A DNA stretch of 64,000 bases from Vibrio japonicus (GCF_024582835.1 NZ_CP102097.1:620001-684000); one strand, 5' to 3'. Counted from the first letter of the stretch, positions 35,977-45,785 are shown. Numbers and translations: made by a program. Notes: a model not told the origin generated them from the letters alone.

Positions 35977-36459
35977 ATGGTGAGATTAGTTGGAGTTATT
36001 TTACTCCTAATGAGTTTTCAAGCTGCAAGCTCACCGTTAATCGTTCAGACGGGCGAGCAAGAACCAAGTGCCCTTTCTTACACTGAAATGGTTGAGAAAT
36101 TTGCACAAACGACATTAAAAACAAAGCTGCCTTGGTTTGAAGAAGAACAAACGTTTACAGGTATAAAAGTTACAGACTTACTAAAGTTTTACAAAATTGA
36201 AGATGTTACTTCTGTCTCGTTCTTGGCACTCAATGACTATACAGCTACAACAAAAATCGAAGACATATACAGCTACGAACCGATCATTGCGTATGAGATC
36301 AATCGTGAAAAAATCAAAGTTAGGGATAAAGGACCTTATTGGTTGATATTCAACTTAAAGAAGTATCCTGAGCTCGATAACATCGACTTCCATGCACAAA
36401 TGGTGTGGCAAATTAATAAAATCACTATTCATAGCAAACATGATTCGACTAAAACGTAA
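35977..36459 (+). CDS. Small periplasmic protein with molybdopterin-oxidoreductase (SUOX)-like fold
   Basis: Exported protein of 160 residues with a signal peptide ending near FQAASS. The segments FTGIKVTDLLKFYKI, VSFLALNDYTATTKIEDI, YEPIIAYEINREKIKVRDKGPYWLIF and a terminal WQINKITI match small stand-alone domains related to sulfite-oxidase-type proteins. The cysteine that binds molybdenum in true enzymes is not present, so a catalytic role is doubtful. Its last 20 bases overlap the following diguanylate cyclase gene, suggesting translational coupling and a sensing role. Confidence 0.75.
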   Translation: MVRLVGVILLLMSFQAASSPLIVQTGEQEPSALSYTEMVEKFAQTTLKTKLPWFEEEQTFTGIKVTDLLKFYKIEDVTSVSFLALNDYTATTKIEDIYSYEPIIAYEINREKIKVRDKGPYWLIFNLKKYPELDNIDFHAQMVWQINKITIHSKHDSTKT

Positions 36460-37543
36460 AGCAATCAACTTCCATTCATTCTTGTATAGTGCAAAAGCGC
36501 TGCTTCTTGTGCTATCCGTCATGCTGATTTTTGCAAACCTGCACCTCCTAAGCTCAACCAAAGATTTGGTCAAATCCTACTCAGAACAACAAAGCCAGGC
36601 CAGATGGTTTCTGTTTCAGCTAACAAAAGAATTCTCAGAGCTCAATGCCGTTTCTCAATATTCAGAGAAAAACGACGATTATAAACAAAGAGTCAAACTC
36701 AAGTATGAGCTCACTTGGAGTCGATTTGACTTACTACTAAACAACAGAGAAGCAGATACATTCACTTCCTTGCCCGGCACCCGTTCATTTTTTCATTCAA
36801 TATTTGATGACTTTAAATCACTCGAACCAAAATTGGATCTTATCGACAACGAATATTATGCGCAGGAAGTCTCTGCGTCACTAACCTCAATTTACCTAGC
36901 GATGATCCAGTACGTGAATAATAATTTTCGGATGGAAAGCCCGTTGTTTAAGGGGCAGTTAGAAAAAACAAAGGTACTCAATAAATTGCAAATTGCGATG
37001 CTTTTGATTCTTTTCTTTTGCTTTGGTTTAACGAGCTTTATTTTTCATAAAGAAGCTCGCTATCATCGTAAACTGTCACGAACAGACTCTCTGACCAAAG
37101 TCAAAAATCGTTTAGCTATGTTCCATGACTTAAATACACGAATCGAACGCAATCAAAAATTCTCGCTATTTATGCTGGATTTGGATGGATTCAAACAGAT
37201 AAATGATAATTATGGCCATCAAGCTGGAGATCGAGCGTTGGCTCAAATCGCGCAACGCATTTCCAATCTTGGTCTGCCCTGTTACCGAATGGGTGGAGAT
37301 GAGTTTGCAATCGCAGCTCGTAGCCAGAACTGCGAAGATGACTTAGCTCAGATAAATTCATGCTTTATCGAACATGTCGACATTGGTGAGAAGCAAATGG
37401 TGCAACTTTCTACTAGCATCGGGGTAGCACATTTCCCTTCCGATGCAAAAGAACTAACTCAATTAATCTCTATCGCGGATGGAAACATGTATGAAATGAA
37501 ATTTTTGAGGGAAGGTAAACTCTTGTCAAAAAACGCGTGCTAA
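36440..37543 (+). CDS. Membrane diguanylate cyclase (GGDEF)
   Basis: Protein of 367 residues. Two transmembrane helices (about 14-36 and 185-207) enclose a periplasmic sensor region of about 150 residues of helical character. The GGDEF domain follows, with LDLDGFKQINDNYGHQAGD near 236 and the intact MGGDEF signature. No RxxD inhibitory site is found before GGDEF. The start is ATG 36440, inside the end of the previous gene. The neighbouring convergent exopolysaccharide operon makes biofilm control an obvious possibility, though this is inference. Confidence 0.9.
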   Translation: MIRLKRKAINFHSFLYSAKALLLVLSVMLIFANLHLLSSTKDLVKSYSEQQSQARWFLFQLTKEFSELNAVSQYSEKNDDYKQRVKLKYELTWSRFDLLLNNREADTFTSLPGTRSFFHSIFDDFKSLEPKLDLIDNEYYAQEVSASLTSIYLAMIQYVNNNFRMESPLFKGQLEKTKVLNKLQIAMLLILFFCFGLTSFIFHKEARYHRKLSRTDSLTKVKNRLAMFHDLNTRIERNQKFSLFMLDLDGFKQINDNYGHQAGDRALAQIAQRISNLGLPCYRMGGDEFAIAARSQNCEDDLAQINSCFIEHVDIGEKQMVQLSTSIGVAHFPSDAKELTQLISIADGNMYEMKFLREGKLLSKNAC

Positions 37544-37557
37544 ATGTTTTGTTAGCA
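37538..37557. terminator. Hairpin spanning two convergent stop codons
   Basis: TGCTAA / TTAGCA stem with an eight-base loop overlaps the stop codons of the diguanylate cyclase and of the tyrosine phosphatase. It may terminate both, but the stem is short. Confidence 0.45.
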
Positions 37558-37992
37558 TTTTCTGGTCCAGCTCAGCGCGGCTTGCTCCAATGTTTTCAAA
37601 CAACGTTCAAAGCTAACGACATCCTGACGGTAAGGATCCGCGATATCACCTTGATTAATCCATTGACCAACCAACAAGGTCTTTGAACGAATGCCTGCTG
37701 CTACCTTTGATACCTCCTCTAATTGGGAGTGGTTCATTACCAGTATCAGGTCAAAGTCTTTCAGCATATCCGGACTCACTTGCCTAGCTTTATGTTCGCT
37801 TATGTTTAAACCATGGTTTTCGGTCACTGATATCGCTCTTTCGTCTGCCGGGAAATCATCGAAGCGCAATTCAGTAACTTTTATACCAGCAGAAGCGATC
37901 ACTTTACCTGGTAAGTGCTTTTTAAACAGCGCTTCTGCCATTGGAGAGCGACAAATGTTAGCGGTACAAACAATAAGAATAGACTTGAACAC
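37552..37992 (-). CDS. Low-molecular-weight protein tyrosine phosphatase (Wzb/VpsU-type)
   Basis: Cytoplasmic phosphatase of 146 residues. The P-loop is CTANICRS at about 9-16 (C-x5-R-S), and the general acid lies in DIADPYRQD near 117. It should dephosphorylate the tyrosine-rich tail of the Wzc-type kinase encoded 13 kb upstream, cycling polymer assembly. It is the last gene of the exopolysaccharide operon and starts one base from the stop of the preceding ligase-like gene. Confidence 0.92.
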   Translation of the reverse strand: MFKSILIVCTANICRSPMAEALFKKHLPGKVIASAGIKVTELRFDDFPADERAISVTENHGLNISEHKARQVSPDMLKDFDLILVMNHSQLEEVSKVAAGIRSKTLLVGQWINQGDIADPYRQDVVSFERCLKTLEQAALSWTRKC

Positions 37993-39402
37993 TTAACTTC
38001 CTGACTTGGTATTTAACGGACTGAAATCCAACGGCTTTTTGTTCATTGCTGGTAAAATAGAAGTAGAAAAACACACAAAAAGAACGAATAAAAATGTTAA
38101 TGCATTGGCCATAGGTTGCAAATTGAAGTCTACTGAGATGTGAATCAGCATACCTAAAATTGCTATCAAAGAACCAAAAGCAAGCCCTTTCATGGTGCGA
38201 CTACGCCGAATGTACTGAGTTTTCATAGACAGATACAAAGCATATATCACCATTGCACCGAGCATGAGTGTTGCTGGAACCCCCGCTTCAACCGCAAACT
38301 GAATATAATCATTATGGGCATGGTCATAAAAGCCAACATCAGCTTTACTATACCCAGGGAAAACAGTATAGAAGCTTCCCATTCCTGTACCTGTCAGAGG
38401 ATAGTCTTTAATAATATCTAAGCTCCATACCACTACCTGATCTCGTGACTCTACCTCGACCGAGCTTTCCACAATTCGCTGCTTAACTTTATCTAGCCCA
38501 AATAGAGTCCCAACGACTAACGTATCCACTGCTAAGACGCTCACTATCAACAATGTTAGCGCTCGTGGTTTTGAACGGTATATGGCAAGCGCCAATAATC
38601 CGCCAATCGCAGTTGCAGCAAAAAACGCGATATTCCCCATTCGGGAACGTGTCATCACCAAAGCGATAACCATAACCACTAAAGCGAGCCGAATTAGCAT
38701 CTTACTGCTTAGCACCCCGTTGAGCAGTCTTTTAATTCGTATGAACCACGAGCGTGACTCCGACGTATGCAATTCTGAAACAATAAGACCTAACCCCATA
38801 CATAAACAGAGCATTAGGTAATTAGCAAAGTGATTCTTATAAATGAAAGACCCAGTCGCAATTGCTTGTTCTGGGGAGCCCCAAATCGGACTTTCAGTTG
38901 TTCCTATTAACACAAGGGTTGCGCCGTAAAATGCCTGAAAGCATCCGCTAAACACCAGAGCGCTAGCTGCGAGTTTTAAACGATCTCCGCTATTAACGAG
39001 TAGTATTAAGTTGAATAGAAAAAGCCAATAACTCACTCCGCGGAGCAAAGAACGAAACGTCATACCTCGATCTAATGAGACTGAAGAATTCGGCGCACCT
39101 ACTAGAGCGTACAGCTCTGCAGACTTGCTAGAGATGATACCAATCAACCCTTCTGGCAATACCATTGTTTGGAACAATACCCAGCATTGAAAAATGCCGA
39201 CTGGCAATAACAAGAATTTGAACTTACTGAGATATCCCCACGGGAGTGAGTTCCTATATACAAATAGTAAGCTCAGCGTTTGTAGTGCAATCCATATTTC
39301 AGCTATCGACCATGCCCAAGGGCGGTTACTACCGAGTGGTATCGGCAACCAAACCAGTAAAGCAAGTAGAGAGAGAAAGGTGGCTTTTTCAATATTTTTC
39401 AT
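37993..39402 (-). CDS. O-antigen ligase/polymerase-like membrane protein
   Basis: Inner-membrane protein of 469 residues with about ten to twelve helices and the Wzy_C-type region: TRSRMGNIAFF near 250, then a large periplasmic loop with DIIKDYPLTGTGMGSFYTVFPGY and YDHAHNDYIQFAVEAGVPATLM (H-x-x-x-x-Y motif). Such proteins join glycans to lipid or protein acceptors, or polymerise them. A separate polymerase candidate exists in the same operon, so this one may act as the ligase or modify polymer ends. Confidence 0.85.
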   Translation of the reverse strand: MKNIEKATFLSLLALLVWLPIPLGSNRPWAWSIAEIWIALQTLSLLFVYRNSLPWGYLSKFKFLLLPVGIFQCWVLFQTMVLPEGLIGIISSKSAELYALVGAPNSSVSLDRGMTFRSLLRGVSYWLFLFNLILLVNSGDRLKLAASALVFSGCFQAFYGATLVLIGTTESPIWGSPEQAIATGSFIYKNHFANYLMLCLCMGLGLIVSELHTSESRSWFIRIKRLLNGVLSSKMLIRLALVVMVIALVMTRSRMGNIAFFAATAIGGLLALAIYRSKPRALTLLIVSVLAVDTLVVGTLFGLDKVKQRIVESSVEVESRDQVVVWSLDIIKDYPLTGTGMGSFYTVFPGYSKADVGFYDHAHNDYIQFAVEAGVPATLMLGAMVIYALYLSMKTQYIRRSRTMKGLAFGSLIAILGMLIHISVDFNLQPMANALTFLFVLFVCFSTSILPAMNKKPLDFSPLNTKSGS

Positions 39403-39452
39403 GCATAAGTAAGCGTAAAGCCCAGCAAAAATACTGGGCTATGTATCGCTGA

Positions 39453-39911
39453 TTAATTTGGTGAAACAACCGCATGGCCGCCGCCGTTGTTCCCTACAGC
39501 TGGTGCAACAGGTGGCGCGATAGCGTTAATACTTTCTGGAGCTGTTGCAGGGGCTATACCTGCAGCTGTCGCTTCAGAGAACTGTGTCGGGTCTACCCCA
39601 GCTAATAGTGCAGCGGTGGTAATAAGTTCGTTTGATACTCCTTCTACACGGGCTATTTCTGCGATTTCTAATGCGCGTTCTGGAGCAATTTCAAACGCGC
39701 TCTGAACTGTAAGTTGTTCGTCGATATTCTCTGTCCGTAACAAAATAGTTAAAATATCGAGGACAATATCGGGGTTGGATTTGTAAGCTACGATAATATC
39801 CTCTTTGGTTAGATTCTTACCTAGCTCAGGTTTTATCCCTTCAAGTGATGCGATTGCACCAATAGGCATTATCAAAGCAAGTGTTATTGTTAATCGAGAT
39901 ATTAGAGTCAT
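39453..39911 (-). CDS. Hypothetical small exported protein in the EPS operon
   Basis: Not recognised. The product has 152 residues with a signal peptide ending near GAIAS. A helical, Glu/Ile/Ala-rich body (ALEIAEIARVEGVSNELITTAALLAGVDP) is followed by a low-complexity Ala/Pro tail and GNNGGGHAVVSPN. It lies between a VpsP-like gene and the ligase-like gene, so it is probably exported and associated with the polysaccharide. Confidence 0.65.
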   Translation of the reverse strand: MTLISRLTITLALIMPIGAIASLEGIKPELGKNLTKEDIIVAYKSNPDIVLDILTILLRTENIDEQLTVQSAFEIAPERALEIAEIARVEGVSNELITTAALLAGVDPTQFSEATAAGIAPATAPESINAIAPPVAPAVGNNGGGHAVVSPN

Positions 39912-40015
39912 TATTTCTTCCTTGTGAGTGATAACTGACTAAGTAAAAGCCGAAATCTTTAAATACTTAGTCAATAGTTTATACATGGTCAAAGCCTAAG
40001 ATTTTAAATAACTCT

Positions 40016-40714
40016 CTATGGAGAGTTAGTCGAATCAAGAGGTATAGAAATACACTTGGGATGTGTTATGCCATTAAACTTAAGTAGATGACACATTCGA
40101 TGTGCATTAACCGAATATGTCAGTGCGTACGAAAGCTCATGTCGATATTTCCATCTAGCAGACAATGTTATAAAGCGAGTGCTTAATTCAATACGCTGCC
40201 GACTATCTAAAGTACTCCACCGACTAAACTCTAAGTCGAAATACGAAAATATCGTCAAAGGCATATGTGGGCCAAACCTAAAGGCAAATTCTCTTAAATC
40301 AGTTTCAGTTCCACTTTGAAACGGCGCTCCACCAAATCTTGAAAGATCAATATAAGTCGCATACCAAGTTGGTCGATACTGTACACTTTTTAAAAAATAA
40401 TGATTAGCTGATTCTATATTTCCAGTGCTAGGAAACAAATACGCATTCCAACTTGCTACCCTACCCGACAAATCATATTCATAGCCACCTACAACCCCAC
40501 TAGACAACAACTTGTTAAGTAATAACTTGTCATTATTTACGCTAAACCTATCAACTAGTTCTATATTTTCGTGATAGCGAGAAAGAGAGCGCTCTAAAGC
40601 ACTAGCATATAACGTTGATATTAATTGGAGACAGGCGAATATAATAAGAGAAAGAGAAATCAACCCTAGCAATAGCGCCCTAACGTCAAAGTTATTTTTT
40701 TTGCTACGATTCAT
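40016..40714 (-). CDS. VpsP-like single-pass membrane protein
   Basis: Protein of 232 residues with one N-terminal helix (ALLLGLISLSLIIFACLQLI) and a periplasmic helical domain. It overlaps the WecG-type gene by 11 bases. The block ASWNAYLFPSTGNIESANHYFLKSVQYRPTWYATYIDLSR looks TPR-like. Position and shape recall VpsP of V. cholerae, a biofilm-matrix protein of unknown biochemical role; similarity is judged by eye only. Confidence 0.6.
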   Translation of the reverse strand: MNRSKKNNFDVRALLLGLISLSLIIFACLQLISTLYASALERSLSRYHENIELVDRFSVNNDKLLLNKLLSSGVVGGYEYDLSGRVASWNAYLFPSTGNIESANHYFLKSVQYRPTWYATYIDLSRFGGAPFQSGTETDLREFAFRFGPHMPLTIFSYFDLEFSRWSTLDSRQRIELSTRFITLSARWKYRHELSYALTYSVNAHRMCHLLKFNGITHPKCISIPLDSTNSP

Positions 40715-41459
40715 TTTGGCAATTGTGGCGCGTTTGGAACCTTTCTTTGATTAGTAGCCAAGCAAACTGAGAGTTGGTCACTAAATAGCGTTTCCACATG
40801 CGCCTTGGTTCTTGAATAACCCGGTACAACCATTCTAGCCCAGCTCTCTGCATCCATTCCGGTGCACGATTCACCTTGCCAGCCACCACGTCAAACGTAC
40901 CACCGACACCCATAACAAAACTCACACCTAAACGCTCACGCCATCTGTTTATAAAGTTTTCCTTTTTCGGAGATGTGATGGCAACAAATAGTAGCTGCGC
41001 GCCTGATTGACGAATCTGTTCAACCACTGATTCTTCGTCATCCCAGAAATAACCATGATGAATACCAGCAATCTTCAAGTTTGGATGTTTCGCTTGCATT
41101 CGTTTCGCTGTTTCTTCAACAACTTCTTGTTTTGCACCCAAGTAAAACACCGTAAAAGCTTCTTGCTCTGCCATCGCGTTTAACTGGTGGAACAAATCGA
41201 CGCCCGCAACACGCTCTGGCACCTTATGACCTAGGGCGTTGGCACCCCAAACGACTCCCATACCATCAATATTGATAATATCGCATTCGGTTACGCTTCT
41301 CGCCAACTCAGCGTCTTTACGCATATTTACTAGCTTGGCAACGTTTACAACAACATGCTGAGTAAATTGTCCATTTAAGATTTTGTTTCTGATATCTGCG
41401 ACAGTTTCTTCCATTGTGGCTTTATCCATAGGGAAGCCAAGAAACTTAATACGTTTCAT
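40704..41459 (-). CDS. WecG/TagA/CpsF-family glycosyltransferase
   Basis: GT26-family transferase of 251 residues. Family hallmarks: VVNVAKLVNMRKD near 37, the catalytic-type INIDGMGVVWGANALG near 64, RVAGVDLFHQL, GYFWDDEE near 138, and WLYRVIQEPRRMWKRYLVTN near 210. WecG transfers ManNAcA from UDP-ManNAcA to a lipid-linked acceptor, which fits the wecB and wecC homologues in the same operon. The C-terminal basic segment could bind the membrane. Confidence 0.9.
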   Translation of the reverse strand: MKRIKFLGFPMDKATMEETVADIRNKILNGQFTQHVVVNVAKLVNMRKDAELARSVTECDIINIDGMGVVWGANALGHKVPERVAGVDLFHQLNAMAEQEAFTVFYLGAKQEVVEETAKRMQAKHPNLKIAGIHHGYFWDDEESVVEQIRQSGAQLLFVAITSPKKENFINRWRERLGVSFVMGVGGTFDVVAGKVNRAPEWMQRAGLEWLYRVIQEPRRMWKRYLVTNSQFAWLLIKERFQTRHNCQNES

Positions 41460-41471
41460 TTTTATCTAACC

Positions 41472-42197
41472 TTATTCCACAGTAGTTATCTTGAGGTTTC
41501 TAAATAAGATCTCATTCTTATTTTCAATATCCCGATGACGATACATCCCTATCTTCAGATAATGCTGATAGTTGTTGTGCATATTCTTACCAGAGAAATT
41601 AAATTCAACTCCATTGACATGCACTGCCAACTTTCCTTCATCTCCCTCTGACCACAAGAATTCAAACTTCAAGGTATTCCACATACCCAAATGAAAAGGC
41701 AGTATCGTACTATCACCATTATAAGTTACGCCAAATTTCGAGTCCGGCGCCGAGTAAAGGGAAACTAAAGGACTTCGACCAGGGAAGCCTTCCCAGGTTT
41801 CACCCAGTGCAGGATCGGGTTGATCATGCCACTGAGTAAGGACAAACCAGCGACCTTGAGGATCAGAGGAAAAATATCTTGGAATATACAATTGATATTC
41901 ATAAGTGACTTTGTCTCCCGCATTAAAAGGGTAATTCACGGTGAGCTCTGAACGTAATCCGTTATGTATTTCGTCCTGGCACTCTCTAATCACAAACTTA
42001 AGTTTATTATCCAGAGGGATAATTGTTTTATCATACACCGCCTCGAGTCTCATAAACTGCATAAGCCCTTGAGCATTCAGTGAATTTGCGATATTTTCAA
42101 TTTGTTGCTGCGTTGTGCTTGCATTTAAAACATGAGGAAAAATAAAACACAGACTAGCCAACAAGTAGTTAATGGCATTTCTCTTAACACCTATCAT
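41472..42197 (-). CDS. Secreted polysaccharide lyase-like protein (heparin lyase I fold)
   Basis: Exported protein of 241 residues with a signal peptide ending at VLNAS. It is a single beta-jelly-roll domain: IRECQDEIHNGLRSELTV near 68, VTYEYQLYIPRYF near 92, RWFVLTQWHDQPD near 113 and LKFEFLWSEGDEGKLAVHVNGVEF near 175, with KIGMYRHRD near the end. These match the polysaccharide-lyase (PL13/PF14099-type) fold, and the paired Arg, Gln and His residues are plausible catalytic groups. Within an exopolysaccharide operon it may trim or release the polymer, as RbmB is thought to in V. cholerae. Substrate is not known. Confidence 0.78.
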   Translation of the reverse strand: MIGVKRNAINYLLASLCFIFPHVLNASTTQQQIENIANSLNAQGLMQFMRLEAVYDKTIIPLDNKLKFVIRECQDEIHNGLRSELTVNYPFNAGDKVTYEYQLYIPRYFSSDPQGRWFVLTQWHDQPDPALGETWEGFPGRSPLVSLYSAPDSKFGVTYNGDSTILPFHLGMWNTLKFEFLWSEGDEGKLAVHVNGVEFNFSGKNMHNNYQHYLKIGMYRHRDIENKNEILFRNLKITTVE

Positions 42198-43212
42198 AAA
42201 TCTCTCGCCACTTTGGAAGAATCACTTGAGAAGTGAAGTTAGCTTGATAAATAGTAAAAGCTTGGGCGGTTACACTCTCCAATTCTTTTGGTTTGGATAA
42301 TACGAATTCAAGCTTATCTCGGATCTGTGTGACATTGCCCGGTTCAACCAAGTAACCAGAATATCCATCTTGAATGACTTCAGGAATTGCACCAACAGGT
42401 GTAGTGATGACTGGAATCTGGCTACCCATAGACTCGATCAACGTCATAGGTAAACCTTCATTGTATGCAGGTAATATCATCACACTGCACGAATGCAGTA
42501 ATTCACTTTTCTTTTGTTTATCCACCCAACCGTGTACTGTGACTTTGTTCTTTAGGTTTAACTCCGTAATCAATGCATCCACTTTGTCGTCTTCACCTGC
42601 ACCACACAGGTGTAAATGGTAATCACAGCGCATTTGTGCGCATGCATTGAGTAAGTCGTAGATGCCTTTGCGCTGAATAAATGCGCCAAGAAAAAGAATA
42701 TCTTGAGCGTTTTTACTGGGCTCTAACTCGATAACATCTACATAATTATTGATGACCGAAACATCTCTACCTGATATTTCTTTCACATACTCTTTCCATC
42801 CATCGGAAAGTGTGACAAATGCATCGACGTTGTTAATTAACCAGATAATCAACTTCTGGGTTAACTTTCCACGAGTAGAGAAATACTGTTTAAACTCAGA
42901 ACCGTGTAAATGGACGATGGTGGAGTTTGAGAATATTTTCGCAATCATTACAAACGTCAATTTACGCCAGAAGCTGCCTTTATACGACATATGGCAATGA
43001 AGAACTAACTTAGAATTTCTAATCGACAACCACAATAATCGAAAAATACCAGAAATAAATAAACCAAGATCTTCAAGCTTATTTCTGCCACGGTGTGTTA
43101 TAAGCCGAGTGTGCTTAGAAGAATCAAATAAGCCATTTTCTTCATAACCTTTAATTACCGAATCTATTCCACCCGGTGCCGCTGTGCCAACGGACACTAT
43201 GTGTTGTTGCAT
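42184..43212 (-). CDS. Glycosyltransferase family 4 protein
   Basis: GT-B transferase of 342 residues. The N-terminal domain starts [22 protein letters not shown]; the C-terminal nucleotide-sugar domain has [20 protein letters not shown] near 168 and the E-x7-E motif in [33 protein letters not shown] near 250. It adds a sugar to the growing repeat unit on the cytoplasmic side. It overlaps both neighbours by about 15 bases. The donor sugar is unknown. Confidence 0.92.
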   Translation of the reverse strand: MQQHIVSVGTAAPGGIDSVIKGYEENGLFDSSKHTRLITHRGRNKLEDLGLFISGIFRLLWLSIRNSKLVLHCHMSYKGSFWRKLTFVMIAKIFSNSTIVHLHGSEFKQYFSTRGKLTQKLIIWLINNVDAFVTLSDGWKEYVKEISGRDVSVINNYVDVIELEPSKNAQDILFLGAFIQRKGIYDLLNACAQMRCDYHLHLCGAGEDDKVDALITELNLKNKVTVHGWVDKQKKSELLHSCSVMILPAYNEGLPMTLIESMGSQIPVITTPVGAIPEVIQDGYSGYLVEPGNVTQIRDKLEFVLSKPKELESVTAQAFTIYQANFTSQVILPKWREIYDRC

Positions 43213-43769
43213 GAATCAAATTTCCAGATATGACGTTGAGAAGATGAGGAACCATTATAAGAAATAATCTTTCCAGGATTACCAACTACGATTGCGTTAT
43301 CAGGCACATCTTTGGTGACCACTGCATTTGCACCTACAACCGCATTGTTACCTATAGTTATGCCACCTAAAATAACCGCTCCTGTACCAATGTATACATT
43401 GTCTTTTATAGTGGGGAATTGATTGTTCTTACCTGCAATTGTTACGCAATGAACAATTGTCGCATTGCTACCAATAGTAACGTTTTGTCCCCAAGACGTT
43501 GCAAACACGTGGTACATCGAAAAGCCAGGGCCAACATTGGCTCGATAATTGACATCAGAGGTATAAGCTCTCTTGTAATACATAAACATAAGCTTAGGCA
43601 GAATTCTAAGGATAGGATTCGAGTCAAAATGCTTTGCCAATCTCATCCAAAATACAAACTTGAACCCCTTGCGAAAACACAGATCTCTTAAAAAAATCTT
43701 GAGGCTAACTGAACCGTTTTGTCGATATAAGTCCGATTTAACTAAATAAGATAAACTATGCTCTTGCAT
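43197..43769 (-). CDS. Serine acetyltransferase-like sugar O-acetyltransferase
   Basis: Hexapeptide-repeat acetyltransferase of 190 residues. The N-terminal [13 protein letters not shown] and [13 protein letters not shown] are followed by beta-helix repeats ([17 protein letters not shown] through [26 protein letters not shown]). It resembles the orphan gene at 17.5 kb in layout. It would O-acetylate the repeat unit. ATG 43769 overlaps the preceding glycosyltransferase stop by 14 bases and has GAGG upstream. Confidence 0.85.
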   Translation of the reverse strand: MQEHSLSYLVKSDLYRQNGSVSLKIFLRDLCFRKGFKFVFWMRLAKHFDSNPILRILPKLMFMYYKRAYTSDVNYRANVGPGFSMYHVFATSWGQNVTIGSNATIVHCVTIAGKNNQFPTIKDNVYIGTGAVILGGITIGNNAVVGANAVVTKDVPDNAIVVGNPGKIISYNGSSSSQRHIWKFDSCNNT

Positions 43770-44862
43770 GGATAACCTCGTTGATTGCTGTGAAGTATTG
43801 ATCAGCAATCTCTTTCTCTGAGAAATCTTTGGATCGTGTGATCAACGCTTCCCTAGCCACCAAGGGATATTGCAACTCTTCAAGAATAGCGTCTGCTAAA
43901 GCATCACTATCACCTACATCCACAAGTCTTCCATACTTACCGTTTTCTAGAATTTCCGCTGGCCCGTAATTACAGTTTGTAGAAACGATAGGCAAACCAA
44001 AAGACATGGCCTCGACAATGACATTGCCAAATCCTTCCCAAGCTGAACTCAATACGAAGATGTCAGCATCACGGTAGTACTCTTCAACTTTGTCGGTGTA
44101 ACCAGAAAATGTCACTTTTTCTTGCAGGTTAAGGGTTTGAATCAATAGGTTCACTGACTCAAACTCCCTTTTACAAAATATGCCACCAACAATTGTTAAG
44201 TGGAACGAATTGGATTCAGTTAGCTTAGCCAAAGCACGAATTAAAGTAGGATAATCTTTTTGTTCCGTAATACGCCCAACAGCAACGAGTTTAACTATTT
44301 TGTGTTCATTGCTGAATTCTTTAGAAACATCAGATTGAGTAAAGCGCACCGGATTATATATTGTGGATACTTTCTTATCACTCCCCATAAGTTGGCTAAC
44401 TTGACCAGACAAACCTTTCGATACACATATAACGGATTGGGACAGTTTATAAATATGCGAAACATAAAATTTTAGGATCATTTTTTTAAGATTACTTTTT
44501 TTTCTCCAATGCTCTGTGAGGGAAGCATGTTCCGTCACTATCACGCGCGAAGTTTGTCCAGCTATTAACGCAGACAACAGAGTTGCTGCATTCGTATCCG
44601 TATAAGCTGAAATGATGATATCTGGTTGCTCTGATTTTAAAAAACTGCTGAAAGGAATAATAGAGTTCATCGTTCTTGAGGCATTAAGGCAATGTACTCT
44701 ATGACCTGCTTCTATAGCAGTTGCTACATTTTCACTGCCCAATCGATCCACTACGAAACAGATCGCTGTACCTTCTATTCTCTTAAACTCTCGCGCCAAA
44801 GAGAGAAATACCTGCTCAGCCCCACCAAATCCTAACTTGGATATACGGAAAACAATTTTCAC
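43756..44862 (-). CDS. Glycosyltransferase family 4 protein
   Basis: GT-B transferase of 368 residues. [18 protein letters not shown] near 9 is the acceptor-side glycine loop. [22 protein letters not shown] near 190 and [34 protein letters not shown] near 290 (E-x7-E) bind the nucleotide sugar. It overlaps the upstream GT2 gene by four bases (ATGA). Acceptor and donor unknown. Base composition is AT-rich, as is usual for serotype-variable glycan genes. Confidence 0.93.
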   Translation of the reverse strand: MKIVFRISKLGFGGAEQVFLSLAREFKRIEGTAICFVVDRLGSENVATAIEAGHRVHCLNASRTMNSIIPFSSFLKSEQPDIIISAYTDTNAATLLSALIAGQTSRVIVTEHASLTEHWRKKSNLKKMILKFYVSHIYKLSQSVICVSKGLSGQVSQLMGSDKKVSTIYNPVRFTQSDVSKEFSNEHKIVKLVAVGRITEQKDYPTLIRALAKLTESNSFHLTIVGGIFCKREFESVNLLIQTLNLQEKVTFSGYTDKVEEYYRDADIFVLSSAWEGFGNVIVEAMSFGLPIVSTNCNYGPAEILENGKYGRLVDVGDSDALADAILEELQYPLVAREALITRSKDFSEKEIADQYFTAINEVIHARA

Positions 44863-45785
44863 TTTTTAAACCACCTTTTTATGATTCTATGCGTATTTGG
44901 GAAACCAAGAATAACCTTCTTTCTATGTGAGACATTTCTATCGAAAATATAACGAAAAAATAGCCTAAAAAATTCCGAACGAATTTCATTTGGAACTTTG
45001 GTTCCGTTTTGACAACGATATAATAGATATGCAATGTTGATTTTCAAGTAGTCCATATAACGTTCATCAACATTGTCTAGAGATTGATAGAATGATAACA
45101 AGTTGTAAAAATAATCAGGCTTGATATTAAATGTCGCACCACTTTGATTAAGTCTATAACCGTAAAGTGCTTTATCTATATGATAAATCGATTGAACTTT
45201 CTGATAAATTCTAGTGAATAGCATTAAATCCTCACAAAATTTCACGCCTTCTGGAAATTTATCACTACCAAAAAAATCACGTTTTATGATCCTCAACCAA
45301 GGGTACCAAACTGAGCGGGAATAAATGGACTCACGAACATTACTTACCTCATTCATCCCAAATTTTTGATAAACAAACTTAGCGGGAGAGCCATCTACAG
45401 GCTTATCGTGGTAAAACGTTTTAAAGCCAAACTCAATGACATCTGGGTTATGATCGTGAACTACCGATAAGACATTTTCAATATAACCATTGAGTAATAC
45501 ATCATCAGAATCAAAAAAGGTTATGTATTCTCCAGTTGCATGGTCCAAAGCTAAATTTCTTGCACTGCTGACACCACCGTTTTCTTGTCTAAGTAGCTTC
45601 AATGCTCCAGAAGATATTTTTTTTTGATAATTATTGATTACAATGTCATAGCTTTGATCTGGAGAACCATCATCTACAACGATTATCTCGACTCTATCAT
45701 CTTCTTGGTCAAAGTATGAATCTAGTGCTTGTTTTATATAATCTTCAACATTATATACAGGCATCACTATCGTTAGTAACTTCAT
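44859..45785 (-). CDS. Glycosyltransferase family 2 protein
   Basis: GT-A transferase of 308 residues. The domain opens with TIVMPVYNVEDYIKQALDSYFDQ, then IIVVDDGSPDQSYDI (DDGS) near 35, GGVSSARNLALDHA near 70 and the metal-binding DSD in YITFFDSDDVLLNGY near 95. The C-terminal half is helical and very AT-rich. It overlaps the flippase gene by four bases. It likely extends the lipid-linked repeat unit; donor unknown. Confidence 0.93.
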   Translation of the reverse strand: MKLLTIVMPVYNVEDYIKQALDSYFDQEDDRVEIIVVDDGSPDQSYDIVINNYQKKISSGALKLLRQENGGVSSARNLALDHATGEYITFFDSDDVLLNGYIENVLSVVHDHNPDVIEFGFKTFYHDKPVDGSPAKFVYQKFGMNEVSNVRESIYSRSVWYPWLRIIKRDFFGSDKFPEGVKFCEDLMLFTRIYQKVQSIYHIDKALYGYRLNQSGATFNIKPDYFYNLLSFYQSLDNVDERYMDYLKINIAYLLYRCQNGTKVPNEIRSEFFRLFFRYIFDRNVSHRKKVILGFPNTHRIIKRWFKK

